Of a stretch of 64,000 nucleotides of DNA, positions 11,484 to 22,502 are shown piece by piece. The position numbers and the translations under genes were made by a program. The notes under the pieces were generated by a model. That model was given only the letters and a program-made list of their open reading frames with translations, was not told the DNA's origin and did not search any database. The DNA lies in NCBI GenBank assembly GCA_033977485.1, contig CM066991.1:52678850-52742849 (forward strand). The letters run 5' to 3'. The stretch is from Hydrangea macrophylla (taxonomy: Eukaryota; Streptophyta; Magnoliopsida; Cornales; Hydrangeaceae). The number at the start of each line of letters is the position of its first letter. The stretch's first letter is position 1.

Positions 11484-11627
11484 TGTGGCACTCAGTGAAT
11501 GTCGTGCAATAGTCAGTGAATGGCGTGTGGCATTTATAGAATGCCCCATGTCATTTCCTAGAGTGTCATTTGCCTTTTTTTGAGTGCCGTGGGTAGGTTT
11601 GGGTAGATTTATTCCTCTATTTATACC
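11484..11627 (+). promoter_or_regulatory. Palindrome array and TATA box of the antisense DUF7745-like gene
   Basis: Contains GGCACTCA-G-TGAATGTC, GGCATT-TATAG-AATGCC (perfect arms) and further half-sites (gtcagtgaatggcg, gagtgtcattt, tgagtgccg) of the same word as in the Tat LTR array. A TATTTATA motif follows at about 11620-11627, and the first ATG is at 11681. The order array, TATA, short leader, ATG is what a promoter should look like. Confidence 0.6.
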
Positions 11628-11680
11628 CCCTTCCCAAAACTCCGTAAAACACTATTCTCTCCCCTTCATTTCCTTCTCGA

Positions 11681-12156
11681 ATGGCCCCCACTAGCTCTCA
11701 AATCCTCTTCCCATGGATGGATACCCTCTCTGGCATTGATAAGCTCAACTTCAAGTATTTTAGGCTAAATGACCTCTTCTCTTTTCAGTGGATGACTCTG
11801 GATGAAGGTCTACTCCGAGCCGCTATCCAATGTTGGGATCCCACACTTCACACCTTCCGCTTCGGTTACTAGGAGATCTGCCATTTGTTCGAGGAGTTCA
11901 GTGCCATTCTCCACACTGATTCTTTTGCGGATTTGATAGTTCCTTCAGTGTAGGCCGGGTATGTTCACGACCTTCCAGCTCTTCTTCATACATCCTGATG
12001 TGGCAGGTTCTTTCATTAGGGACAAGCAGATCGATTTTGAGTGTCTCTCCTCCGTTTATGCTCCCATGGGGACTCCTATGACGATGGGTACCAGATCGTG
12101 CGACGCAGTGCATTATCGCTTGACATGCTTTCCTACTTCCTTTTCTGGTCATCTTC
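11681..12156 (+). pseudogene. DUF7745-like gene of the Tat element, 5' part
   Basis: Starts MAPTSSQILFPWMDTLSG, followed by KLNFKYFRLNDLFSFQWMTLDEGLLRAAIQCWDP and an (E)ICHLFEEFSAIL motif. This is the N-terminal pattern of the DUF7745-type domain of plant retroelement proteins, which has no established function. Stops at about 11870 and 11951 and a frameshift break it. Gypsy-2 is inserted at 12157, and the gene continues at 22503. It is antisense to the Tat gag-pol and has its own promoter-like region. The domain name is from memory of the family; the link of the two halves is secured by the tcttc target duplication. Confidence 0.6.
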
Positions 12157-12565
12157 TATAACACCTGTAATTTTCTGTCATTATAATATCAGTTTTTTTT
12201 TATTTTTTTATTGGACCCACTATATTATTATATTATTATTTTAATTACGTGACGGTATGGACGTGTTGTAGTATTACCATATAGACTGTAGTAACCATAC
12301 CGACTCGACCATAATAAGATCTAACTTAGTCCCGTACCCAGACCCGGACATTAGAAATAATACCAGTTTGCACGTACTTCGAGACTGACACGCATACTGA
12401 GAAACTTATGCACGTAAATCGAGAAAGTGGCACACAACTCAAGGTGGGCCCACATGGCCGCCCATGTGGCAACCACATGCCACCCTCTTGGACACATGTC
12501 CACTTATTGGACACATGGCATAGCATGTACACATGCTCCATGACACCTAGCACATGCATCTCTCC

Positions 12566-12573
12566 TATATAAG
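12566..12573 (+). promoter_or_regulatory. TATA box, Gypsy-2 5' LTR
   Basis: TATATAAG, conserved in the 3' LTR at 19752-19759. Confidence 0.6.
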
Positions 12574-12899
12574 CACACCTACATGCATACACACACACAT
12601 TTGACACTCTTTGTCTTCATAATCTGCACCTAAGTGAAGAAATAGAGCTGGGAGTAATAAATCCCATGAAAATATGGAAGAAAAACAAGGAGAAGAAGAA
12701 GGTTGATTAAAGTTGAAGTTCAAGCTCCATCAAGCTCAAGTACAACATCAAGCTTAATTTCAAGCTTTGGTGAGTAAATTATGAGTAATTGTGAGTAATC
12801 TAACTCAATTTAGAACCCATATAATATGTACTAATGTTTAGTAGAAGTTTGATGTTGTTGTGTTGAAGTTTTCATGACATGCAAGACAAATCCATAAAT

Positions 12900-13560
12900 C
12901 TGAGAAACTGAAACTTTCAGCAGAACATAGTTTAGTAAAATGAATATTTTGTGCAGCTCAAAAATCGGAATTAAGCTAGGTTTTTTTGTGGTAAAATCTA
13001 ACTCTATATGTACAAATAACTCTTCTATAGCTCAGTCTAGAAATCACTCCTTCATGGGTGAAATGCATGTACAACGCAGTGTTATAAACCTGGGAAAACA
13101 GAAACTTTCAGCAGTACATAGTTTAGTAAAATGAATTTTTTGTGCAGCTCCAAAATCCGAATTAAGCTAGGTTTTTTGTGGTAAAATATAATGCATTTAT
13201 ATACAAATAACTCTTCTATAGCTCAGTCTAGAAATCAATTCTTCATGGGTGAAATGCATGTACAACGCAGTGTTATAAATCTGAGAAACTGAAACTTTCA
13301 GCAGAACATAGTTTAGTAAAATGAATGTTTTGTGCAGCTCAAAAATTAGAATTAATCTAGGTTTTTTGTGAAGAAAGCTAACTCATTTATCTACAAATAA
13401 CCCTTCTATAGCTCAGTCTAAAAACCCCTCCTTCATAGGTGAAATTCACGTACAATGCAGTACTATAAATCTGGGACAGAACAGTCCAAGATATAAGAAA
13501 TGTCTAGTAAAATAAATAGTTTGAGTAGCTCAAAAATGTAATTGAAGCTAGATTTTTTTT
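12900..13560. repeat. ~190-bp tandem repeats in Gypsy-2 5' LTR
   Basis: The phrase gaaactttcagcag recurs at about 12910, 13101 and 13291 (period 190-191), followed by a diverged fourth copy. Each unit includes gtttagtaaaatgaat, tgtgcagctcaaaaat and cttctatagctcagtcta. It lies in the transcribed part of the LTR, downstream of the TATA box. The matching array in the 3' LTR is 20080-20735. Confidence 0.9.
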
Positions 13561-14258
13561 GTACATGAAGATATTCCTATTATCTATAATGTTTTAGTTT
13601 TGAGTTTGATCTACAAAGCAATTTATCATGCCCAAATAAATCATGTTAATTCAGTCAACATAGTGAAAATGTATCTTGGCAGATTGTACAATTTTTTGTA
13701 TAATGTTTTGTTTATGTATGGTGTTGATTGTTGATGCTAGTTTTCCGGTACATGTGTTGTTATGAAAATCTCGTGCTATGGTAGTGCTATCGCGTAGATG
13801 AGTATGTTAAGGGTTTCGTCTATATGTTTATTGGTATTAAATCCATGATTATAAATCCATAAGCTACGTGAATATAGTTTAATGACCGTTGGAAAGTTCA
13901 TACCCAAACTATAAGTATGTTGAATGGCACGATTATTGCATTGGTAAGTGATTGGTAAATTTTCCATCGTAAGTATATTGAGAGGAAAACGGAATGTCGG
14001 ACGTATAACGAAATATTAACAGTTATAAATGGATGATATTAATGAACTAAACTACGAAACGTTCGAACGTGTAAAATAATGATAAAACCTTCAATAACAG
14101 ATTTAATGCGAATAAGGGACATTGGGCCTCGTTTCTAGTCGTGTGACTACCGGTCAAAGTTGATTCGTGAACTTTCGTGTCGTGTTTGGATATTTCTTGC
14201 AAAATTGGTCTTTCGGTAATTCCATGGTATCGATTGGTGAGTTATGTTTTGTTCCTTG

Positions 14259-14466
14259 ATCTGAGGATCGGCATGACGTGTTCGGTCAAGTGCGAATGAC
14301 CTGAGGATCGTCATGACGTGTTCGATCAAGTAGTTGATTAGTTTTCCGCACCCTTGGACTGAGGATCGGCATGACGTGTTCGGTTATGTACGGGTGACCT
14401 GAGGATCGGCATGACGTGTTCGGTAACGTGCGGGTGACCTGAGGATCGACATGACGTGTTCGACTA
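14259..14466. repeat. TGACGTG-containing repeats in Gypsy-2 5' LTR
   Basis: Five copies of CTGAGGATCGGCATGACGTG with variants, in alternating units of about 39 and 57 bp. TGACGT is the core recognised by plant bZIP factors; a regulatory role is inference. Confidence 0.8.
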
Positions 14467-15266
14467 AGAGATTGTTAATGTCCCGCACACTTATGCCATT
14501 TGGGAGACAGTTTGAGTGCCAGTTGGGCGACAGTTAACTATTCATTATTGAGTGTTGTACTTTCTTGACCAGTAAATGCGTTTGGAGTTAAGTCTTCTTT
14601 CAGTCAATGTCATTGGTCAGTTCAGTTCTGGGTTAAGTTTCAAAAGGAATGATTGGGTTTAAATATGACATGATTTTGAGAATAAGAAAAGACGAACAAG
14701 ACATAGTATCGAGAATAAGAAATGATGAACGAGATATGGTTTCGAGAAATAAGAAGAGATGAAGAATAACTTACCTTAAGTGGTGGTAACCTTAAGGGGA
14801 CCCTCACTTAGCTTAACCGCTAACGGCTTTTCATGCCGCTAGACCTTCCACGTCCAGCCTTTGCAGGTCCAGACGGAGTCGACTGCCATTAAGATGCTGA
14901 CTTTACTACTGAAGACTATGCTAGTTAAGATTACTACGAGGAAGGCTACGGTTTTGCCAGCTGAAGACTTTGGAGCTTTTCTTTTGTTATAGTTCTGTTA
15001 TTATTATGTTAGTGATGTAATAGTTTAGCTGGTCTTGTAATATGTATCTTTTGGATATCTTTTTGGCCTGTAATATACTACTGATGTAAGACTTGGATGT
15101 TTTAAATTTCTGCTTCCGCTAAACTCAGTCACTTTCCCATATCACATTATTGTTATAAGCATGTTTCGACAATCAGGTGACACTCACAACCAGTCACGTG
15201 TCTACGAACCCATAAAGGAATTTTATTTTCCCTATTTTTGGTACTTCGGGACGTGACAGGGATTTT

Positions 15267-15278
15267 TGGTATAAGAGC
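15267..15278 (+). other. Degenerate tRNA-iMet primer-binding site, Gypsy-2
   Basis: TGGTATAAGAGC, one base off the usual TGGTATCAGAGC, 8 bp after the 5' LTR. Confidence 0.7.
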
Positions 15279-15381
15279 TTTAGGTTTAGACGCGCTCACT
15301 GATTGTCCTACACCTTAAGTTATGAGCCTAAGATTTACCTCGTATTAGTACTGACACTAAGTTAGCTCCTCTTGCATGACT

Positions 15382-16158
15382 ATGGAGTCGAGCTTCGTTC
15401 ATGATGATTTCGGAGGTCACTATAATCATGACGGTCGTATCCAGCCTGCCGACCCTGTACTATATCGACAGCGGATCTGCTAGAGGGCGAGGCATATCTT
15501 GGAGGAGGATATACGGAGAGCTGTACTTACCGATGCATTGCAGTATCCGGATCGAGTTCAGCCCGAGTCGATCCATGCTTCAGAAACAACCATACTTATT
15601 CACCAGGAGCTTATCAGCATGACTCAGGACGAGGCACTATATGATTATATACTCTTCCTGAATATCATGACTGCATCAGCACCACCATTCTCACCCGAGC
15701 CTATACCAGAGCCAGATGCAAATTCAGATTCCATGGATACATATAGTGACGACGACATAGCGAGTGGAAAGGATTATGCAGGCAATTACCACTCAGCAGA
15801 CGACCCATCTGATGGTGATGACACTAATGAGGATGATGACCTGATGATTGATGACGATCCGACAAGTAGCGATGATGAGCCGATCGAGGAGGTTAACCCA
15901 GCGGACGATCTTCAGAGACCAAGGGATGATGTACACGACCATCCAGCACCACCAGTTGACGGGGACGAGATGATACTGATGCTTGAGCAGGACCACAAAG
16001 CAGATCCAACTGACATCAAGGAGAAGGAGGAGGACCCTGACGAGGAGTTCTTAGAGGACCCGTTAGAGATAATAAGAGAGGCAAACTTTACCTTAGATAT
16101 GGTAAGCGAGTACCATAGTAAGCAGTCATATCCTTTCTACTCATTCCACTCCCTTTGA
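15382..16158 (+). pseudogene. Acidic extra ORF of Gypsy-2, one stop codon
   Basis: Starts MESSFVHDDFGGHYNHDGRI and aligns with the Gypsy-1 ORF at 36199: shared features are GGH, QPADP/EPADP, YRQRIC/YRERVC and LEEDIRRA/LEEDMWRA. An in-frame TAG lies at about 15481. The second half is very rich in Asp and Glu with Pro, as in Gypsy-1. It lies between the primer site and the gag remnant. Function is unknown; no known domain is recognised. Confidence 0.65.
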
Positions 16159-18063
16159 GTAAATCGATACCTTCTATTCTAATGGTCATTTCTTCTGGAA
16201 AAGGGATCTATATATTTTGTAAAGTGGCTCCGATTACCATCAATAATTATTGTGATACACTCCTTGATAAGTAATTCATTTCCTTGAATTTTTAGAAATT
16301 CCCCAGTCAACAATTCTTGAGTATGTACCTTGATCATCCGATTCTTGACAAATTCTTTTGAGAACAAGTTCGATCACTAGTACTGCAAAGTCATTCTTTT
16401 TGACTTATTATTCCTTGAACAAATTCTTACAAGTTCATTTCATTTGAAATAATCCTAAATGAGTTCTCTATCCTTGTTCTTGCCATGAACTCAAAAAAAT
16501 GTTGTACTCTCTGAACATCTTGACCTCTTATTGTCTCTCTCAGTTGCTACCTTATTCTTTATCAGTGGGGTTTTGTTTGGACTATTTCACTTATGAAATA
16601 CCTAATTCTTATTTCATTCGTTGAAGGCCTTATGCCATCAGTTACTTTCATTTCCTATAAATCTTGAGATACTACGATTTCTTCCATAGTAAACAGTCAT
16701 TCAATCATTGTTAGATTTACATCTTATTCTTGAATGGATCACATCATTCTACTATTGTACTTCTATCTGTGAGAATTCATATGCCTTTTCGGATTCGGCT
16801 TCATTTTGGATCAATCTATTCAATCATTTCAATCATCGTATTCTAGTTACTGGGATTATGATGATACATATAATGTGAGATGTAATAGGTATGATTGCCT
16901 CGCATAAGGTATGATAGAAACCTTATAGACACGAACTCATACGTAGGAATAGAAGAATCTTCTTGATCTCTACAATAGATGAATCATCTTAAACAACTGA
17001 GGACCAGTCCAGAAGGCTAAGCAACATAATACCTAAGGAGATCGATCCCACCATTGTATTTGGAAGACTGATACTAGGCTTATGGAAGACCGTTGACGGC
17101 ACTAGCGCAAGTGACTATGGAAACGAGTTGTTTAGACACCTCCATATCGCCCATTCAGAATTGCTTTTGAGACCACTCAAGCCACAACCTGCTACACTAC
17201 CAAGGTCAACCCTACTACAAGGAGCACATGAGATATTGACTTAACCCGAGGCGATGGAAGACGCAAGAATAGAACATACCTTCAACAGATCGAATGATCT
17301 CATAGACTGCTGACATCGACCACTATCACAACGAATGACTCGCACCGTGAATATTAGTGAAGATGAGTACTGCATTCCACTTTCAAGCCAATGATCAGAT
17401 CGCATAGGACCTACCAAGAAAAGACACGTTTCAGGTTTACAACATCGATGTTCCATCAACACACTGAAGAAATGCATCTCTAACCCTGCGCACGTTATAA
17501 ATTAAAACCATGTAAGGCTGAGTAACTACATTCATCTTTCTGATTTAACTCCTTTTGAGTAAACCCACTATTTTCTACCATTGGTTGCATTAGATCAATT
17601 ATCCTTATGATGAATCTTGGGATGTCCTTTATTGTTTCACTAATTGACAGTTATTCGTTGTCCTCTCTGATTTCACTTAACAAGATTTTGGATCATTCTG
17701 ATCAATGATAAATCCAAGAGAATTCATTTGCTTTCTAATGCTATAAGTCACCTCTTTGGTCTTATCACCATGAAAATCGATTCCAATAATTCATTTATAA
17801 ACCAATCATTGTAAGTCATTTGGATTTATGATCTGTTAAATTAATCTTTGTAAATCGTTTGGACTGTCAACCATTTGACCAACTTTTGCAAGTGCGTAAC
17901 CCTTGACATTATTGTAAAGGATCTCTTTGTATTTGTTCACCTAAGGAACTCAAGAATATTGCACCCCTTTGTAAATTAGTCTTCATTTCCTTTCATTTCA
18001 CAAATTCTTCTTATTGGTAACCTTGACTTTTATCATTAAGGCTTCACCTAAATTATTGGCTCA
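16159..18063 (+). other. Gypsy-2 internal region without recognisable coding sense
   Basis: AT-rich. I see no gag or pol motif in any frame. It probably derives from noncoding or heavily decayed sequence that replaced pol. Confidence 0.4.
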
Positions 18064-18271
18064 TGAGACAAGGAATTCTTTTTTTTTTTGGTAATCGGGG
18101 GTGTCCGGGCCAGCTTGCGCGCACCTCGACTAATCCCCCGAGGCCTGGAGGCGCCTGGTGAATACTCCAATGGCCACGCCCCCCATGACTCGAACACTAA
18201 ACCTCTTGGGTAGTACACCCAAGAAGCTTACCACTCAGCCACAAGGGACTTGGTTGAGACAAGGAATTCTT
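18064..18271 (-). mobile_element. Au-like SINE with 17-bp target duplication
   Basis: Direct repeats tgagacaaggaattctt (18064-18080 and 18255-18271) flank a ~174-bp body on the - strand. The body starts like a tRNA: TGGCTGAGTGGTAAGC as the A box, then GTGTTCGAGTCATGG as the B box. It then runs through a GC-rich part ending in gcgcaagctggcccggacac, typical of Au-type plant SINEs, and an A tail (T run at 18081-18089 on the + strand). The perfect duplication indicates an insertion into Gypsy-2 after Gypsy-2 had formed. Confidence 0.85.
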
Positions 18272-18890
18272 ATGTCCTACCTGGGAGGCCATGCGCCTAT
18301 AGTCATTGCATTACTCTGATTGTCCTATAGTAATCATCTAATGGTTATTCTCAGATACTCATTCTATACATAGTGATCCTACATACAAATGATTGATCAC
18401 GTACCTCTTCGTTTTTAACTCAGTACATAATGAGTATTCATTTTGTTATGAATTCAACTCCTTACAAGTGAATTCAATCCTACTCCAATTACCAGTAACA
18501 ACTTATATGCTTGGTATTAATTAATGCATGGAGAAATTGCTTAACGACTTGTGTCATCACCTACGATGCCGAAACTCCACGACAATTTCATGTCGACACG
18601 TAAAGGAACTAAATCACAATAATACTCATAAAAGGACGCCACGACCCCTACAAGTTATAGAAGACAATCGTGAGACCAACTAGACTTCTCAACCATCGCA
18701 TCAAAAAGCTGAGAGGTAAGAATCTTGCCCGATTAAAGACGTAGAAGAAACAAACCAGTATCCCAAACAACTACTCGAATGCAGTCCACAATCATTGAGG
18801 AAAACTCTGGATACATCAAAAATCATCACAAGAGGCAAAAGAAATAATGAAAGTAAAGTTAATTAGACTGCTGTTCAGACACATCCAAAG
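18272..18890 (+). other. Gypsy-2 region between the SINE and zinc knuckles, no gene seen
   Basis: A decayed, probably gag-derived stretch directly upstream of the zinc knuckles. No conserved motif is recognisable. Confidence 0.35.
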
Positions 18891-18895
18891 CAACG

Positions 18896-19060
18896 TGATA
18901 TCTGCGACAGCTGCGGAATATCTGGACATCACTTCAAAGAATGCAAAGCACCGAAATAGCTCACAAGTTGATAGGCGCAGTGCTTCAACTATGGAAAGAC
19001 TGGACGTGTGCGCAAAGATTGTCCAGAATAAGAAACTCAGAACAAGGTTCCACCACAAAG
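18896..19060 (+). pseudogene. Gag nucleocapsid remnant of Gypsy-2 (two CCHC knuckles)
   Basis: The first knuckle is intact: C-DS-C-GISG-H-HFKE-C. The second reads QCFNYGKTGRVRKDCP, with Cys changed to Tyr and His to Arg, so it could no longer bind zinc. Stops lie between them. The two-knuckle spacing matches Gypsy-1 (38505-38640). The 3' LTR begins only ~280 bp later, leaving no room for pol. Confidence 0.7.
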
Positions 19061-19342
19061 AAGATCCCAAAAGAGAACTTGCAGATCACCAAATCAATCT
19101 TAGCAATGAACAAGACGAAAGACCGAAGGTGCCATATTCAATGTCAGAACTATGAATTTCACTTGGCATTGTTTTAGCAAAGAAGTTTGGACGTTTGAAA
19201 GAATTTTTGAGAAGGTCTGATTAGTTAGCTAGTGGGAACCTCATAACCTTAAAATCTGAGATATTATTAGTACCTTGTACTTTCTAAGACCTAGCAAAAA
19301 TCTAGATTTCGAGGACGAAATCCTTTAATAAGTGGTGGAAGA

Positions 19343-22300
19343 TGTAACACCTGTAATTTTCTGTCATTATAATATTAGCTTTTTCTAATTTCTGTATTGG
19401 ACCCACTATATTATTATATTATTATTTTAATTACGTGATGGTATGGACGTGTTGTAGTATTACCATATAGACTGTAGTAACCATACCGACTCGACCATAA
19501 TAAGATTTAACTTAGTCCCGTACCCAGACCCGGACATTAGAAATAATACCAGTTTGCACGTACTTCGAGACTGATACGCATACTGAGGAACTTATGCACG
19601 TAAACTGAGAAAATGGCACACAACTCAAGGTGGGCCCACATGGCCGCCCATGTGGCAACCACATGCCACCCTCTTGGACACATGTCCACTTGTTGGACAC
19701 ATGGCATAGCATGTACACATGCTCCATGACACCTAGCACATGCATCTCTCCTATATAAGCACACCTACATGCATACACACACACATTTGACACTCTTTGT
19801 CTTCATAATCTGCACCTAAGTGAAGAAATAGAGCTGGGAGTTATAAATCCCATGAAAATATGGAAGAAAAACAAGGAGAAGAAGAAGGTGACACCATTGA
19901 AGTTGAAGTTCAAGCTCCATCAAGCTCAAGAACAACATCAAGCTTTGGTGAGTAAATTATGAGTAATTGTGAGTAATCTAACTCAATTTAGAACCCATAT
20001 AATATGTACTAATGTTTAGTAGAAGTTTGATGTTGTTGTGTTGAAGTTTTCATGACATGCAAGACAAATCCATAAAACTGAGAAACTGAAACTTTCAGCA
20101 GAACATAGTTTAGTAAAATGAATGTTTTGTGCAGCTCAAAAATCAGAATTAAGCTAGGTTTTTTTTTGGTAAATTCTAACTCATATATCTACAAATAACT
20201 CATCTATAGCTCAGTCTAGAAATCAGTCCTTCATGGGTGAAATGCATGTACAACGCAGTGTTATAAACCTGGGAAAACAGAAACTTTCAGCAGAACATAG
20301 TTTAGTAAAATGAATGTTTTGTGCAGCTCAAAAATCCAAATTAAGCTATATTTTTTTGTGGTAAACGATAACGCATTTATATACAAATAACTCTTCTATA
20401 GCTCAGACTAGAAATCAATTCTTCATGGGTGAAATGCATGTACAACGCAGTGTTATAAATCTGAGAAACTGAAACTTTCAGCAGAACATAGTTTAGTAAA
20501 ATGAATATTTTGTGCAGCTCAAAAATGCGAATTAAGCTAGGTTTTTTGTGAAGAAATCTAACACATTTATCTACAAATAACCCTTCTATAGCTTAGTCTA
20601 TAAACCCCTCCTTCATAGGTGAAATTCACGTACAATGCAGTACTATAAATCTGGGACAGAACAGTCCGAGATATAAGAAATATCTTGTAAAATAAATAGT
20701 TTGAGTAGCTCAAAAATGTAATTGAAGCTAGATTTTTTTTTGTACATGAAGATATTCCTATTATCTATAATGTTTTAGTTTTGAGTTTGATCTACAAAGC
20801 AATTTATCATGCCCAAATAAATCATGTTAATTCAGTCAACACAGTGAAAATGTATCTTGGCAGATTGTACAGCTTTTTGTATAATGTTTTGTTTATGCAT
20901 GGTGTTGATTGTTGATGCTAGTTTTCCGGTACATGTGTTGTTATGAAAATCTCGTGCTATGGTAGTGCTATCGCGTAAATGAGTATGTTAAGGGTTTCGT
21001 CTATATGTTTATTGGTATTAAATCCATGATTATAAATCCATAAGCTACGTGAATATAGTTTAATGACCGTTGGAAAGTTCATACCCAAACTATAAGTATG
21101 TTGAATGGCACGATTATTGCATTGGTAAGTGATTGGTAAAGTTTCCATCATACGTATATTGAGAGGAAAACGGAATGTCGGACGTATAGCGAAATATTAA
21201 CGGTTATAAATGGATGATATTAATGAACTAAACTACGAAACGTTCGAACGCGTAAAATAATGATAAAACCTTTGATAACAGATTTAATGCGAATAAGGGA
21301 CATTGGGCCTCATTTCTAGTCGTGTGACTACCGGTCAAAGTTGATTCATGAACTTTCGTGTCGTGTTTGGATATTTCTTGCAAAATTGGTCTTTCGGTAA
21401 TTCCATGGTGTCGATTGGTGAGTTATGTTTTGTTCCTTGATCTGAGGATCGGCATGACATGTTCGGTTAAGTGCGGATGACCTGAGGATTGTCATGACAT
21501 GTTCGATCAAGTAGTTGATTAGTTTTCTGCACCCTTAGCCTGAGGATCGGCATGACGTGTTCGGTTATGTACGGGTGACCTGAGGATCGGCATGACGTGT
21601 TCGTCCAAGTGATTATTAATTTCCCGTACCCTTGGTCTGACGATCGGCATGACGTGTTCGGTAACGTGCGGGTGACCTGAGGATCGACATGACGTGTTCG
21701 ACCAAGAGATTGTTAATGTCCCGCACACTTATGCCATTTGGGCGACAGTTTGAGTGCCAGTTGGGCGACAGTTAACTATTCATTGTTGAGTGTTGTACTT
21801 TCTTGACCAGTAAATGCATTTGGAGTTAAGTCTTCTTTCAGTCAATTTCATTGGTCAGTTCAGTTCTGGGTTAAGCTTCAAAAGGAATGATTGGGTTTAA
21901 ATATGACATGATTTTGAGAATAAGAAAAGATGAACAAGACATAGTATCGAGAATAAGGAATGATGAACGAGATATGGTTTCGAGAAATAAGAAGAGATGA
22001 AGAATAACTTACCTTAAGTGGTGGTAACCTTAAGGGGACCCTCACTTAGCTTAACCGCTAACGGCTTTTCATGCCGCTGGACCTTCCACGTCCAGCCTTT
22101 GCAGGTCTAGACGGAGCCGACTGCCATCAAGATGCTGACTTTACTACTGAAGACTATGCTAGTGAAGATTACTACGAGGAAGGCTACGGTTTCGCCAGCT
22201 GAAGACTTTGGAGCTTTTCTTTTGTTATAGTTCTGTTATTATTATGTTAGTGATGTAATAGTTTAGCTGGTCTTGTAATATGTATCTTTTGGATATCTTT

Positions 22301-22497
22301 TTGGCCTGTAATATACTACTGATGTAAGACTTGGATGTTTTAAATTTCTGCTTCCGCTAAACTTAGTCACTTTCCTATATCACATTATTGTTATAAGCAT
22401 GTTTGGACAATCAGGGGACACTCACAACCAGTCACGTGTCTACGAACCCATAAAGGAAATTTATTTTTCCCTATTTTTGGTACTTTGGGGATTGACA
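19343..22497 (+). repeat. Gypsy-2 3' LTR (3155 bp)
   Basis: Begins TGTAACACC after the purine-rich aagtggtggaaga and ends attgaca. The TATA box is at 19752-19759, the ~190-bp array at 20080-20735, and the TGACGTG array (six copies, some TGACATG) at 21440-21700. A short coding-like stretch ending in YGFAS-stop lies at 22135-22202. Confidence 0.9.
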
Positions 22498-22502
22498 TCT
22501 TC

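Larger units (their letters stand above)
12157..15258 (+). repeat. Gypsy-2 5' LTR (3102 bp)
   Basis: Aligns along its length with 19343-22497. The first dinucleotide is TA where the 3' copy has TG. It contains a TATA box TATATAAG at 12566-12573, a ~190-bp tandem array and a TGACGTG array. One repeat block of the latter present in the 3' LTR is missing here, which accounts for the length difference. It ends gggacgtgaca. Confidence 0.9.
12157..22497 (+). mobile_element. Gypsy-2: non-autonomous Ty3/gypsy element, pol deleted
   Basis: 10,341 bp with 3.1-kb LTRs (12157-15258 and 19343-22497) and a tcttc target duplication (12152-12156 and 22498-22502). Between the LTRs are a degenerate iMet primer site, an acidic ORF like that of Gypsy-1, a long stretch without coding sense, and two gag-type zinc knuckles close to the 3' LTR. 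Protease, RT, RNase H and integrase are absent. The 3' boundary phrase ttcgaggacgaaatc is shared with Gypsy-1, and the LTR ends (cccataaaggaa...gtgaca) also match, so the two are related. It would need proteins from a Gypsy-1-like partner to move. Confidence 0.85.

Noticed and set aside
12326..12607. 93-residue frame repeated at 19512-19793
   Set aside because: It is the antisense of the Gypsy-2 LTR promoter region, repeated only because LTRs are duplicated.
12900..13560. CRISPR-like or satellite array
   Set aside because: The ~190-bp repeats have no short conserved repeat with unique spacers, and both LTRs carry the array; it is LTR-internal tandem sequence in a plant element.
15499..16158. 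Host nuclear acidic protein gene
   Set aside because: It lies between LTR and gag remnant of Gypsy-2 and aligns with the Gypsy-1 ORF, so it belongs to the element.
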